Of a stretch of DNA of 64,000 nt, positions 51,756-62,117 are shown piece by piece (within the stretch, counting starts at the first letter, position 1; each line of letters begins with the position of its first letter). Source of the DNA: Arthrobacter sp. KBS0702 (GTDB lineage: Bacteria; Actinomycetota; Actinomycetes; Actinomycetales; Micrococcaceae); assembly GCF_005937985.2 (NCBI RefSeq), contig NZ_CP042172.1, positions 868,001 to 932,000 of the forward strand, in the 5' to 3' direction. The position numbers were made by a program, and so were the translations under genes. The notes beneath the pieces are model-generated. The model did not search any database and was not told the origin of the DNA. It was given only the letters and a program-made list of their open reading frames with translations.

Positions 51756-52612
51756 GCGTGCTCGCCGGACCCTACGATTCGGGAAACCAGGCCGCCGGCC
51801 ACAGCGTCACCGAGGCCGCCCGCAACCGCCACTTCGGCCCGCTCTACTCACGCAACGTGCGCGCCGTCGTCGCCCGCGGACTGATGGCCACCAAGAGCAG
51901 CAACTGGATGGTGATGGTCTCGGGCTTCTTCGAACCCGTGCTCTACCTCATCTCGATGGGCGTGGGCCTGGGCGCGATCGTCGGGTCCGTCCAGGGCCCG
52001 GGCGGCCAGGAGATCAGCTATGCAGCGTACATTGCGCCGGCGCTGCTGGCCGTGTCCGCGATGAACGGCGCGGTCTACGACTCCACCTGGAACGTCTTCT
52101 TCAAGATGAACTTCGCCAAGCTGTACCAGGGCATGCTCTATACCTCCCTGGGGCCGATCGACGTCGCGATGGGCGAAATCTTCCTCGCCCTGCTCCGCGG
52201 CGCCATGTACGCCACCGGCTTCACCGCCGTCATGGGTGTGATGGGTCTGATCAGCACGCCCTGGGCGGTCCTGATGATCCCGGCCTCGGTGCTCATCGCC
52301 TTCGGGTTCGCGAGCTTCGGCATGGGCATCACCAGCTTCATGAAGACGTTCCAGCAGATGGACTGGATCAACTTCGTGATGCTGCCGATGTTCCTGTTCA
52401 GCGCGACCTTCTACCCGTTGAGCGTCTACCCGGAGCCCATCCGGTTGCTGATCCAGGCGATGCCGCTGTGGCACGGGGTGGAACTGTTGCGCCAGATCAG
52501 TGTGGGCGTGTTCACCTCCGCCACCGCGGTGCACATCGGCTACTACCTCGTCATGATCGTCCTCGGCGTGGCGCTCACCACCGGACGGCTCCGCCGGCTG
52601 TTCCTGAAATGA
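51752..52612 (+). CDS. ABC-2 type permease, second subunit
   Basis: A 286-residue paralog of the preceding permease with six predicted helices. Landmarks are FFEPVLYLISMGVGLGAIVG, SYAAYIAPALLAVSAMNGAVYD, FVMLPMFLFSATFYPLSVYPEP and QAMPLWHGVELLRQ. The ATG at 51752 overlaps the previous stop codon and has AGGA upstream. In combination with the DrrA-like ATPase it completes an exporter of unknown substrate. Presence of two different permeases rather than a homodimer resembles NodIJ-like and several antibiotic or lipid exporters in actinobacteria. Confidence 0.92.
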   Translation: MSVLAGPYDSGNQAAGHSVTEAARNRHFGPLYSRNVRAVVARGLMATKSSNWMVMVSGFFEPVLYLISMGVGLGAIVGSVQGPGGQEISYAAYIAPALLAVSAMNGAVYDSTWNVFFKMNFAKLYQGMLYTSLGPIDVAMGEIFLALLRGAMYATGFTAVMGVMGLISTPWAVLMIPASVLIAFGFASFGMGITSFMKTFQQMDWINFVMLPMFLFSATFYPLSVYPEPIRLLIQAMPLWHGVELLRQISVGVFTSATAVHIGYYLVMIVLGVALTTGRLRRLFLK

Positions 52613-52665
52613 CATGCGTGGGCTGACCCGGACCGCCTGATCCACCTGCAGCTAAGGAGAATCCC

Positions 52666-53022
52666 ATGATCGGACGATGGCACGCCCTGGTCATTGACTG
52701 TGAGCAGCCGGACGTGTCCGCGACGTTCTACCAGCAGCTGCTCGGCATGATCCGGGTCCAGGAGAACGCGGACTGGATTAGCATCGGCGACGCCGCCGAC
52801 CGTCCCGCCCTGGCCTTCCAGCGGGTCGAGCGGCTGGTCCGGCCGCAGTGGCCGGACGCCGACCACCCGCAGCAGATGCACGTCGACGTCATGGTGCCGG
52901 ACCTGGACGCCGCCGAGGAGCAGGTACTGAAGCTCGGGGCCACGAACCTGGCCGCCGGCGGCACGGCCTTCCGGGTCTACGCCGATCCCAGCGGCCACCC
53001 GTTCTGCCTCGTGCGCTCCTGA
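52666..53022 (+). CDS. VOC-family (glyoxalase/dioxygenase-fold) protein
   Basis: A 118-residue single-repeat vicinal oxygen chelate protein: HALVIDCEQPDVSATFYQQLLGM at the N-terminus, HVDVMVPDLDAAEEQVLKLGA in the second half and VYADPSGHPFCLVRS at the end. Metal-ligand positions are only partly kept (H near residue 5, H near 68), so enzymatic activity is uncertain. Many such small actinobacterial proteins bind drugs or act as glyoxalase-like enzymes. The ATG has a good AAGGAG eight bases upstream. It follows the ABC exporter after 53 bases and may be the last gene of that unit. Confidence 0.85.
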   Translation: MIGRWHALVIDCEQPDVSATFYQQLLGMIRVQENADWISIGDAADRPALAFQRVERLVRPQWPDADHPQQMHVDVMVPDLDAAEEQVLKLGATNLAAGGTAFRVYADPSGHPFCLVRS

Positions 53023-53091
53023 GGATGCCCGCGCCGTTCGCCGGGGGTGGAAGCGGGACCCGGTGCCCGGGCGGTTTGCGATAATAGGCAC

Positions 53092-53664
53092 ATGCGATCC
53101 CTGGGCAACCCCACTTCCAATCCGTCCGCGTTCAATGCCGCCACCGGAAAGTTCTCGATGTTCCGCATCGGCGGACTCGGAATGACGGTCTTTATCATCG
53201 CCTTCCTGGTGGCCGTCATTTTCGCGGCGAACCAGAACGACGTCGTGGGCTGGGTCGTCGCCGTCATCGCCGCCTGCTGGCTCGCGCTGGCAGCCTTCGT
53301 GGTGTTCAGCATCCAGCGGGCCGCCAAAAAGGCCGGGGCCAAGCTCAACGAGGCGCAGAACGCGTTTAACTCAGCGGTGGGCCGCGCGCCGTCGTCAGGC
53401 AGCAGGGACCACGGCGGCACGCGCCTCGTTGGCGACCGCCGCGAAGCCGACGACATCCGCGACATGAAACTGGACCACTCGTTCAAAATCGTGCAGGTGC
53501 AGGTCCGTGTGGTGGAGCAGGAACGTGCCAAGGGCGCGGCCTCGGACCAGGACACCATCCGGCGCGCGCTGGAAACCATCGAGATCACGGCCACCAATGC
53601 ACGGGACATGATCAAGACCGCCGGCGGTTCCGACGAGCCGGTCAGCGGAACCATCATCGACTAG
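53092..53664 (+). CDS. Membrane protein of unknown function
   Basis: A 190-residue protein with two adjacent membrane helices near the N-terminus (about 22-42 and 47-70; VFIIAFLVAVIFA and GWVVAVIAACWLALAAFVVF), then a cytosolic basic/helical part (QRAAKKAGAKLNEAQNAF) and a C-terminal region with an alternating hydrophobic helix (FKIVQVQVRVVEQERAK, TIRRALETIEITATNARDM). I recognise no family. The ATG at 53092 is chosen because homology-like membrane pattern starts just after it. It ends one base before the exonuclease III reading frame begins, so the two are probably co-transcribed. Confidence 0.75.
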   Translation: MRSLGNPTSNPSAFNAATGKFSMFRIGGLGMTVFIIAFLVAVIFAANQNDVVGWVVAVIAACWLALAAFVVFSIQRAAKKAGAKLNEAQNAFNSAVGRAPSSGSRDHGGTRLVGDRREADDIRDMKLDHSFKIVQVQVRVVEQERAKGAASDQDTIRRALETIEITATNARDMIKTAGGSDEPVSGTIID

Positions 53665-53665
53665 A

Positions 53666-55646
<1,981 letters not shown>

Positions 55647-55650
55647 CGCA

Positions 55651-56328
55651 ATGTCCTCCGCCAGCAAAGTCACCGCCAGCGACACCGGACGCGCCGCCCA
55701 CCACAGCGGACGCAAGGGTTCAGCCGCCGCACCCCATCAGGGCCCGGCGTCTGGCACTGGGCAGACCCCGGACGAAGGCATCAGCATCGGCGTCATCCTG
55801 GGCTTCCCGCCGGAGATCGCCGAGGAACTGCAGCGCTGGCGTGCCTCCTTCGGCGATCCGATGGCGGCGACAGTGCCGGCGCATATCACGCTCGTGACCA
55901 CCACCATGACGCAGGACTGGGAGGCCACCCGCAGCCACGTCCGTGAGGTGGCCCGCCAGCAGGCGCCGTTCACCGTGACGATTGCGGGCACCGGGACCTT
56001 CCGGCCGGTCTCGCCGGTGGTGTTCCTGAACGTCGAGGCCGGCTTCGGCGAATGCGTCAGCCTGCACCGCCAGCTGCAGTCCGGCCCGCTGGAGCGCGAG
56101 CTCCCCTTCGCCTACCACCCGCACGTGACCGTGGCCCACGACGTGGCCCCGGAGAGCCTCGACGAGGCCGAAACGGTGCTCAAGGATTACAGGGCCAGCT
56201 TCCCGGTGGCTAGCATGGGACTTTACGAGCACGACGACAACGGCATCTGGCAGCTACGGGAAGAGCTTGACTTTGGCACCGAATCTGACGACCACCGAGA
56301 CCCGGCCGGCCCAGCAGGCGCACGCTGA
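55651..56328 (+). CDS. 2H phosphoesterase (2'-5' RNA ligase-like)
   Basis: A 225-residue protein. The two H-x-T/S motifs that define the 2H family are visible as PAHITLVTT and HPHVTVAHD, about 90 residues apart, flanking VFLNVEAGFGECVSLHRQL. Relatives hydrolyse cyclic phosphodiesters or ligate 2'-5' RNA ends in vitro; the biological role in actinobacteria is not settled. The first 45 residues are low complexity (Ser/Ala/Gly/His) and probably disordered. ATG at 55651, four bases after trpS. The 3' end overlaps the next membrane-protein gene if its TTG start is used. Confidence 0.85.
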   Translation: MSSASKVTASDTGRAAHHSGRKGSAAAPHQGPASGTGQTPDEGISIGVILGFPPEIAEELQRWRASFGDPMAATVPAHITLVTTTMTQDWEATRSHVREVARQQAPFTVTIAGTGTFRPVSPVVFLNVEAGFGECVSLHRQLQSGPLERELPFAYHPHVTVAHDVAPESLDEAETVLKDYRASFPVASMGLYEHDDNGIWQLREELDFGTESDDHRDPAGPAGAR

Positions 56329-57436
56329 TCCTCCCCTTCCCACCGAGCTGGCACGTCTGCGGCTCGAAGTGATCCGGAAACGGGTCGACTGGAGCAAGGC
56401 GAGCCGCGCCTCCGGCGGGGGCCTGGCCGCGCCGCTGGCGATGGTCCAATGGCAGCTGGCCCGGCTCAACGCCTTCCGGCCGATGCGCGCTTTCCAGCAT
56501 TACAACCTGCAGCACGGCCCGCTGATGAGCGCCGGCATCGGCTTCAACATGTTCTTCTCCATCACCGGTCTGCTGGCCACCGGCTTCTCAGTGGCCGGCC
56601 TGCTGCTGAGCGGCCAGCCCGCCCTGCTGGAGCGGGTGGTGGGCAGCGTCGCCTCGAGCGCCCCGGGCCTGCTCAAGGTCGACGGCCGGGAGGGGCTGGT
56701 GGACCCGCAGGACCTGCTGAACCCCAACGGGCTGGGGTGGACGGCCGTGATTGCCGCCGTCGTGACCGTGGTGACGTCGCTGGGCTGGATTGCGGGCCTG
56801 CGCGACGGCCTGCGCGGGGTTCTGCGGCTCGGGCCGCTGAAGATGAATCCGATCCTGCTCAAACTGCACGACGTCGGGACCCTGCTGCTGCTCGGCGTCG
56901 CGCTGGTGATCAGTGCCGGCGCCTCGCTGGTGTTCGGCACCGCCGCCGGCTGGGTCGCCGAACAGCTTAAGCTGGACCCGCTGGTGGCCGGCCCGCTGAC
57001 CACGTCCATCAAGATCGCCGTGCCGCTGGTGCTGGGCTGGGCGACCGCGCTGATCATGTTCCGGCTGGCCGCCGGGCTGAAACTGCAGCGCCGGGCCCTC
57101 CTGGAAGGAACCATCCTCGCCGCCGTGGGGACCAGCGTGCTGCAGATTTTCAGCGCCGAGCTGCTCGCCAGCGCCGGCCGGAACCCGATCCTCGCGCCGT
57201 TCGCGATCATCATCGGGCTGCTCATCTGGTTCAACCTGGTCAGCCAGGTCTACCTCGTCTCGGCGGCGTGGTCGGCCATCCGCGAGGAGGACGTGAAATC
57301 AGCGCCGTTGGCGAAGACTAACGGCTGGGGCGCCCGCCAGGTGCAGCCGGGGAAGACTCCGACCGAGCCCCGGGCGGTCCGCCGCCCGTCAGCTAGTTTC
57401 CGGCGTCGAGGTACTGATCGGCCCACGCTGAAATAA
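56267..57436 (+). CDS. YihY/BrkB-family membrane protein
   Basis: A 389-residue membrane protein of the YihY/virulence-factor BrkB family with six helices: FNMFFSITGLLATGFSVAGLLL, AVIAAVVTVVTSLGWIAGLRDG, VALVISAGASLVFGTAAG, and later ATALIMFRLAAGLKLQRRALLEG and FAIIIGLLIWFNLVSQVYLVSAAW. Once misnamed RNase BN, the family is a presumed transporter or envelope protein of unknown substrate. The TTG start at 56267 has GGAAGAG just upstream and overlaps the previous gene by 62 bases; the next in-frame start (GTG near 56370) lacks a ribosome site. Its 3' end overlaps the convergent hydrolase gene by 44 bases. Confidence 0.87.
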   Translation: MTLAPNLTTTETRPAQQAHADPPLPTELARLRLEVIRKRVDWSKASRASGGGLAAPLAMVQWQLARLNAFRPMRAFQHYNLQHGPLMSAGIGFNMFFSITGLLATGFSVAGLLLSGQPALLERVVGSVASSAPGLLKVDGREGLVDPQDLLNPNGLGWTAVIAAVVTVVTSLGWIAGLRDGLRGVLRLGPLKMNPILLKLHDVGTLLLLGVALVISAGASLVFGTAAGWVAEQLKLDPLVAGPLTTSIKIAVPLVLGWATALIMFRLAAGLKLQRRALLEGTILAAVGTSVLQIFSAELLASAGRNPILAPFAIIIGLLIWFNLVSQVYLVSAAWSAIREEDVKSAPLAKTNGWGARQVQPGKTPTEPRAVRRPSASFRRRGTDRPTLK

Positions 57437-58163
57437 TCTTCGCCGCGCGGGCGGCCTGGCCCTTGCCTGTCAGCAGGTGGTCGGAGCCCTCCAGCGAGAC
57501 GAAGCTGCGCGGGTGCCGCGCGGTCTGGAAGATGCTGCTGGCGTTCTCGATGCCGACCGTGTTGTCGGTGGGGGAGTGCAGCACCATCAGCGGCTTGTGC
57601 AGTTGCCGGATGCAGTCGGTCAGGTCCGCGTTTTCCAGGTCCTCCACGAAGTGCCGCCTGATCTCCACCCGTTTGCCACCCAGGTCCACCTCGGCGCTGC
57701 CCTCGCTCAGAATCCGGTCCAGCGCCGCGTCAAAGACGTGGGCCACGTGCTTGGGCGAGAACGGGGCACCGACGGTAGCGACGGCGTCGAGCTCCGGGAT
57801 CTCCCGTGCGGCCGCCAGCACCGCGGCACCGCCGAAGGAGTGCCCCACCAGCAGTGAGACGGGCCGGCCGGATTCGCGCATGAACTCTGCGGCCTTCACG
57901 GTATCCGCCACCTTGTGGCTGAAAGAACCCTCCGACCAGAGCCCGGCGGACTCGCCAAGGCCCAGGTTGTCGAACCGCAGCATGCCCACACCGTTGTCCG
58001 CCAGCGCCTTGCACATCCGCGAGGCCGAGGGGCTGTCCTTGCCCAGCGTGAAGCCGTGCGAGAACACGCCCCAGCCTTTCACCGGTCCCTCGGGGAGGTC
58101 GACGACGCCGGAGAGCAGCTCGCCGGTGGAACCTTCGAAGGAGACTTTCTCGGAGCGGGACAC
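57393..58163 (-). CDS. Alpha/beta hydrolase (serine esterase-like)
   Basis: A 256-residue alpha/beta hydrolase. The nucleophile elbow is LLVGHSFGGAAV with the catalytic serine; the acid is in VLHSPTDNTVGI (Asp) and the base in SLEGSDHLL (His). The oxyanion region is FSHGFTLGKDSPSASRM. This pattern matches the hydrolase half of OsmC-hydrolase fusion proteins, but the OsmC domain is missing here. Substrate unknown. GTG start after AAAGG. It lies downstream of sdhB on the same strand behind a strong hairpin and converges on the YihY-like gene with a 44-base overlap of coding sequence. Confidence 0.88.
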   Translation of the reverse strand: MSRSEKVSFEGSTGELLSGVVDLPEGPVKGWGVFSHGFTLGKDSPSASRMCKALADNGVGMLRFDNLGLGESAGLWSEGSFSHKVADTVKAAEFMRESGRPVSLLVGHSFGGAAVLAAAREIPELDAVATVGAPFSPKHVAHVFDAALDRILSEGSAEVDLGGKRVEIRRHFVEDLENADLTDCIRQLHKPLMVLHSPTDNTVGIENASSIFQTARHPRSFVSLEGSDHLLTGKGQAARAAKIISAWADQYLDAGN

Positions 58164-58188
58164 AGGAACCTTTCGGTCATAGGGGCTT

Positions 58189-58234
58189 ACGACGACGGCG
58201 CCCCCACCGGGAAGGTGGGAGGCGCCGTCGTCGT
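58189..58234. terminator. Hairpin after the sdh operon
   Basis: ACGACGACGGCGCC (58189-58202) pairs perfectly with 58221-58234, and inside it CCCACC pairs with GGTGGG around a GGGAA loop, making about 20 bp of stem. It lies 26 bases after the sdhB stop. The T-run is absent. Confidence 0.8.
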
Positions 58235-58259
58235 GTGGAGCTGGTGGTGAAAAGGGAAG

Positions 58260-59042
58260 CTAGATCTTGCGGGCCAGGATGGCCTGCTTGACCTCGGCGA
58301 TGGCCTGCGTGACCTGGATGCCGCGGGGGCAGGCCTCGGTGCAGTTGAAGGTGGTGCGGCAGCGCCACACACCTTCCTTGTCATTGAGGATCTCCAGGCG
58401 CATGTCGCCGGCGTCATCACGGGAATCGAAGATGAAGCGGTGCGCGTTGACGATCGCCGCCGGGCCGAAGTACTGGCCGTCGGTCCAGAACACCGGGCAG
58501 GACGAGGTGCACGCGGCGCAGAGGATGCACTTGGTGGTGTCGTCGAACCGCTCGCGGTCCTCGGCGGACTGCAGACGTTCCTTGGTGGGCTCGTGGCCGC
58601 GGTTGATCAGGAAGGGCATGACTTCGCGGAAGGACTGGAAGAACGGTTCCATGTCCACGATCAGGTCCTTCTCCACCGGCAGGCCCTTGATCGGCTCGAC
58701 CGTGATGGGCTTGGACGTGTCCAGGTCCTTGAGCAGGGTCTTGCAGGCCAGGCGGTTGCGGCCGTTGATGCGCATGGCATCGGAGCCGCAGACGCCGTGG
58801 GCGCAGGACCGGCGGAAGGAGACGCTGCCGTCAATCTCCCACTTGACCTTGTGCAGTGCGTCCAGGACGCGGTCCGTTCCGTACATGGTGACGTGGAAGT
58901 CGTCCCAGGTGGACTCGTCGGAGACCTCCGGGTTGTAGCGGCGCACGCGCAGGTGGACGTCGAAGGACGGGATGTCCCCGCCGCCGCCGACGCCGGCGGG
59001 CAGTTCGATCTTGGAGGCTGGCTCAGCGAGTTCAGCGGTCAT
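58260..59042 (-). CDS. sdhB: Succinate dehydrogenase iron-sulfur subunit (SdhB)
   Basis: A 260-residue subunit carrying electrons from SdhA to the membrane quinone site. The N-terminal ferredoxin domain has the [2Fe-2S] ligands in RRSCAHGVCGSDAMRINGRN...C; the C-terminal domain has CILCAACTSSCP and CRTTFNCTEACP, which hold the [4Fe-4S] and [3Fe-4S] clusters. The length is normal. It starts one base after the sdhA stop and is the last gene of sdhCDAB. It would sit on the cytoplasmic membrane face. Confidence 0.97.
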   Translation of the reverse strand: MTAELAEPASKIELPAGVGGGGDIPSFDVHLRVRRYNPEVSDESTWDDFHVTMYGTDRVLDALHKVKWEIDGSVSFRRSCAHGVCGSDAMRINGRNRLACKTLLKDLDTSKPITVEPIKGLPVEKDLIVDMEPFFQSFREVMPFLINRGHEPTKERLQSAEDRERFDDTTKCILCAACTSSCPVFWTDGQYFGPAAIVNAHRFIFDSRDDAGDMRLEILNDKEGVWRCRTTFNCTEACPRGIQVTQAIAEVKQAILARKI

Positions 59043-59043
59043 C

Positions 59044-60843
59044 TTAGTACTTCCTCACCATCGGCTCGTAGCGCGTAAAGACCACCGGTTTGGTGGCAAG
59101 CCGGATGCCGGCAATCGACTCGGCGGAACCGTCCGCCGGTGCGTGGTCATCCTTGTACGCCATGGAGTGCTTCATGAATTTTTCGTCGTCGCGCTCGGGG
59201 AAGTCCTCGCGGAAGTGTCCGCCGCGGGATTCCTCGCGGTGCAGGGCAGCCACAGTCATGACCTTGGCCAGTTCCAGCAGGAAGCCGAGTTCCACGGCCT
59301 CGAGCAGGTCCAGGTTGAAGCGCTTGCCCTTGTCCTGGACGCTGATGCGCTGGTACCGCTCCTCGAAGGACGCAATGTCCTTCAGGACCTGGTTCAGCGT
59401 CTCGGCGGTGCGGAACACCTGCATGTTGGCGTCCATGGTGTCCTGCAGTTCCTTGCGGATCTGGGCCACCTTCTCGGTGCCGTCCGAGGTGCGGACGTGC
59501 TCCAGCAGGTTCAGCGTGTACGCCTCGGGATCGGCGGGAAGTTCGACGAAGTCCGCGGTCTTGGCGTATTCCGCGGCGGCGATGCCGGCGCGCTTGCCGA
59601 AGACGTTGATGTCCAGCAGCGAGTTGGTGCCCAGGCGGTTGGAACCGTGCACCGAGACGCAGGCGACCTCACCGGCGGCGTAGAGGCCGGGGACAACGGT
59701 GTCGTTGTCCTGCAGGACCTCGGCGCTGATGTTGGTGGGGATACCGCCCATGGCGTAGTGCGCCGTCGGGAAGACCGGAACCGGCTCCGTGTACGGCTCC
59801 ACACCGAGGTAGGTGCGGGCGAACTCGGTGATGTCCGGCAGCTTGGCGTCGATGTGCGCCGGCTCGAGGTGGGTCAGGTCCAGCAGGACGTAGTCCTTGT
59901 TCGGGCCGCAGCCGCGGCCTTCACGGACCTCGTTGGCCATGGAGCGGGCCACGATGTCACGCGGGGCGAGGTCCTTGATGGTGGGGGCGTAGCGCTCCAT
60001 AAAGCGCTCACCCTCGGAGTTGCGCAGGATCGCGCCTTCGCCGCGGGCAGCCTCGGAGAGCAGGATGCCCAGGCCGGCGAGACCGGTCGGGTGGAACTGG
60101 AAGAACTCCATGTCTTCCAACGGGATGCCGCGGCGGAACGCGATGCCCATGCCGTCGCCGGTCAGGGTGTGGGCGTTGGAGGTGGTCTTGAAGACCTTGC
60201 CGGCGCCGCCGGAGGCGAAAACCACGGACTTGGCCTGGAAAACGTGCAGCTCGCCGGAGGCGAGGTCGTAGGAGACGACGCCGGCCACGCGCTTCTGCTT
60301 GTACGGGGTGCCGTCCTCGCGGACCGCGTCTTCCTCGACGGTCAGCAGGTCGAGCACGTAGTACTCGTTGTAGAACTCAACGTTGTGCTTGACGCAGTTT
60401 TGGTACAGGGTCTGCAGGATCATGTGGCCGGTGCGGTCCGCGGCGTAGCAGGCGCGGCGGACCGGAGCCTTGCCGTGGTCGCGGGTGTGCCCGCCGAAGC
60501 GGCGCTGGTCGATCCGGCCCTCGGGCGTGCGGTTGAACGGCAGGCCCATCTTTTCCAGGTCCAGGACGGCGTCGATCGCTTCCTTCGCCATGACCTCGGC
60601 GGCGTCCTGGTCCACCAGGTAGTCGCCGCCCTTGATGGTGTCGAAGGTGTGCCACTCCCAGTTGTCTTCCTCGACGTTGGCCAGGGCTGCACACATGCCG
60701 CCCTGCGCCGCGCCGGTGTGGGAGCGCGTGGGATAAAGCTTGGTCAGTACTGCTGTTCGCGCACGCTGACCGGATTCGATCGCGGCGCGCATGCCAGCGC
60801 CACCGGCACCGACAATGACGACGTCGTACTTATGGACCTGCAT
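59044..60843 (-). CDS. sdhA: Succinate dehydrogenase flavoprotein subunit (SdhA)
   Basis: A 599-residue FAD enzyme oxidising succinate to fumarate in the TCA cycle. It starts with the dinucleotide fold DVVIVGAGGAGMRAAIESGQ, then KLYPTRSHTGAAQGG with the histidine that links covalently to FAD, the active-site region QFHPTGLAGLGILLSEAARGEG and PRDIVARSMANEV, and HYAMGGIPTN. I chose the ATG at 60843; an in-frame start seven codons earlier is less likely. A 120-base gap separates it from sdhD upstream, longer than the other gaps in the operon, with no strong hairpin in it. Confidence 0.98.
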   Translation of the reverse strand: MQVHKYDVVIVGAGGAGMRAAIESGQRARTAVLTKLYPTRSHTGAAQGGMCAALANVEEDNWEWHTFDTIKGGDYLVDQDAAEVMAKEAIDAVLDLEKMGLPFNRTPEGRIDQRRFGGHTRDHGKAPVRRACYAADRTGHMILQTLYQNCVKHNVEFYNEYYVLDLLTVEEDAVREDGTPYKQKRVAGVVSYDLASGELHVFQAKSVVFASGGAGKVFKTTSNAHTLTGDGMGIAFRRGIPLEDMEFFQFHPTGLAGLGILLSEAARGEGAILRNSEGERFMERYAPTIKDLAPRDIVARSMANEVREGRGCGPNKDYVLLDLTHLEPAHIDAKLPDITEFARTYLGVEPYTEPVPVFPTAHYAMGGIPTNISAEVLQDNDTVVPGLYAAGEVACVSVHGSNRLGTNSLLDINVFGKRAGIAAAEYAKTADFVELPADPEAYTLNLLEHVRTSDGTEKVAQIRKELQDTMDANMQVFRTAETLNQVLKDIASFEERYQRISVQDKGKRFNLDLLEAVELGFLLELAKVMTVAALHREESRGGHFREDFPERDDEKFMKHSMAYKDDHAPADGSAESIAGIRLATKPVVFTRYEPMVRKY

Positions 60844-60963
60844 ACCAGATGCTCTTTCTCTCAAAATTCGCTGTAAAACACCGCCGGCGGAGCCTGCGCA
60901 GTGAAGTCTCCTGATCCTTGTTCCGCAAAGCAGGCAAGGACCAGCGCCCGAAGGCAGGGGCCG

Positions 60964-61428
60964 CTACGGGGCGGGGCAGAACCCGCCGGGCAGCTGCACG
61001 CCGTCAACCACTGGGCACGGGTTGAAGGTGAAGATCACCAGGGTGCCGAGGATGATGATGGCCGCGGCGGCCGCGTAGAGCACGATCTTCAGCCAAAGGC
61101 GCGTCGCGTCCTTTTCGGCGTAGTCGTTGATGATGGTGCGCACGCCGTTGGTGCCGTGCAGCATGGCGAGCCACAGCATGGCCAGGTCCCAGACCTGCCA
61201 GAACGGGTCGGCCCACTTGCCGGCGACGAAGCCGAAGTCGATGGCGTGGATGCCTTCGCCCACCAGCAGGTTGACGGTCAGGTGGCCGAAGATGAGGACC
61301 ACGAGGACGACGCCGGAAAGCCGCATGAACAGCCATGCCAGCATCTCGAAGTTGCCCTTGGAGGAGCCGTTGCGGCGGTACTGCGGTGCAATCCGGCCGC
61401 TGCGGGGACTCTGAATGGTTGCAGTCAT
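60964..61428 (-). CDS. sdhD: Succinate dehydrogenase membrane anchor subunit (SdhD)
   Basis: A 154-residue membrane anchor with three helices, about 45-65 (FMRLSGVVLVVLIFGHLTVNL), 90-112 (VWDLAMLWLAMLHGTNGVR) and 122-142 (LKIVLYAAAAAIIILGTLVI). Histidines in FGHLTVN and LHGTNGVR are candidates for heme b and quinone-site contacts, as in SdhC/D of actinobacteria. The N-terminal 30 residues are hydrophilic. It starts three bases after the sdhC stop. The C-terminus (NPCPVVDGVQLPGGFCPAP) has two cysteines that would face outside. Confidence 0.92.
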   Translation of the reverse strand: MTATIQSPRSGRIAPQYRRNGSSKGNFEMLAWLFMRLSGVVLVVLIFGHLTVNLLVGEGIHAIDFGFVAGKWADPFWQVWDLAMLWLAMLHGTNGVRTIINDYAEKDATRLWLKIVLYAAAAAIIILGTLVIFTFNPCPVVDGVQLPGGFCPAP

Positions 61429-61431
61429 GGT

Positions 61432-61812
61432 TTAGTGACCTCCGAAGGCGAGGGACAGGTGGCGGATGGAGAAGCCGACCATGACGACGACCCAGAGGGC
61501 CAGGACCGTCCACAGCATCTGGCGCTGGTACTTCGCGCCCTTCTTCCAGAAGTCGACGGCGATGATCCGCAGGCCGTTGAAGGCGTGGAACACGATCGCT
61601 GCGACAAGGCCCGTTTCACCCAGGGCCATAAGGGGGTTCTTGTAGGCACCGATCACGGCGGTGTAGGCCTCGGGGGACACACGCACCAATGAGGTGTCCA
61701 GCACGTGGACCAACAAGAAGAAAAAGATCACTACACCGGTAACGCGGTGTCCAACCCAGGACCACATGCCTTCACGGCCGCGGTACAAGGTGCCAGCTGG
61801 TTTTGTCGGCAC
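61432..61812 (-). CDS. sdhC: Succinate dehydrogenase cytochrome b556 subunit (SdhC)
   Basis: A 126-residue cytochrome b subunit with three membrane helices. The family signature is near the start: GTLYRGREGMWSWVGHRVTGVVIFFFLLVHVLD, containing the conserved HRVTG and LVHVLD histidines, and FHAFNGLRIIAVDF lies in the second half. I chose the GTG at 61812 because GGGAGG lies eight bases upstream and homologs begin there; an ATG 15 codons earlier would add a Cys/Pro-rich stretch. First gene of sdhCDAB, with a promoter about 90-120 bases upstream. Confidence 0.94.
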   Translation of the reverse strand: MPTKPAGTLYRGREGMWSWVGHRVTGVVIFFFLLVHVLDTSLVRVSPEAYTAVIGAYKNPLMALGETGLVAAIVFHAFNGLRIIAVDFWKKGAKYQRQMLWTVLALWVVVMVGFSIRHLSLAFGGH

Positions 61813-61895
61813 TGAATAAACCTCCCTGCAACACAGCGGCGCTGGCATGGGATCCACGCGGGGGGAACGCCTGCTGCGAGAGCACTCGTAAGCTC

Positions 61896-61931
61896 AAGCC
61901 TAAATCTAGGCTTCGCTCTCAGCTTATTCAA
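61896..61931 (-). promoter_or_regulatory. sdhCDAB promoter with operator-like palindrome
   Basis: On the minus strand TTGAAT (61926-61931) and TAGATT (61903-61908) are exactly 17 bases apart. A perfect 7-bp inverted repeat AAGCCTA-aatc-TAGGCTT (61896-61913) covers the -10, so a protein bound there would block transcription. The 305-base divergent region to manC shows no gene. Confidence 0.65.
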
Positions 61932-62117
61932 TTCAGCGGATCGATGGTGACGGCGCCCGGCGCGGTTTTCAACCACTTTTGAGACGAACGCCACATTTGC
62001 TGGCGCCGGTGGCGGATCGGTGCGCGGGTGCCGTCAGCGTCCTGCCCGCGGGCCCCGTGCGCGTCGCCACACTCGTGCCCCGGGGCGTCTGGGCGGCGTT
62101 CCGCTAAAGTAGCCGTG

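Noticed and set aside
61896..61913. DtxR/IdeR iron box in the sdh promoter
   Set aside because: The half-sites are CCTAA...TAGG in order, opposite to the TTAGG...CCTAA arrangement of the known consensus, so no iron regulator is claimed.
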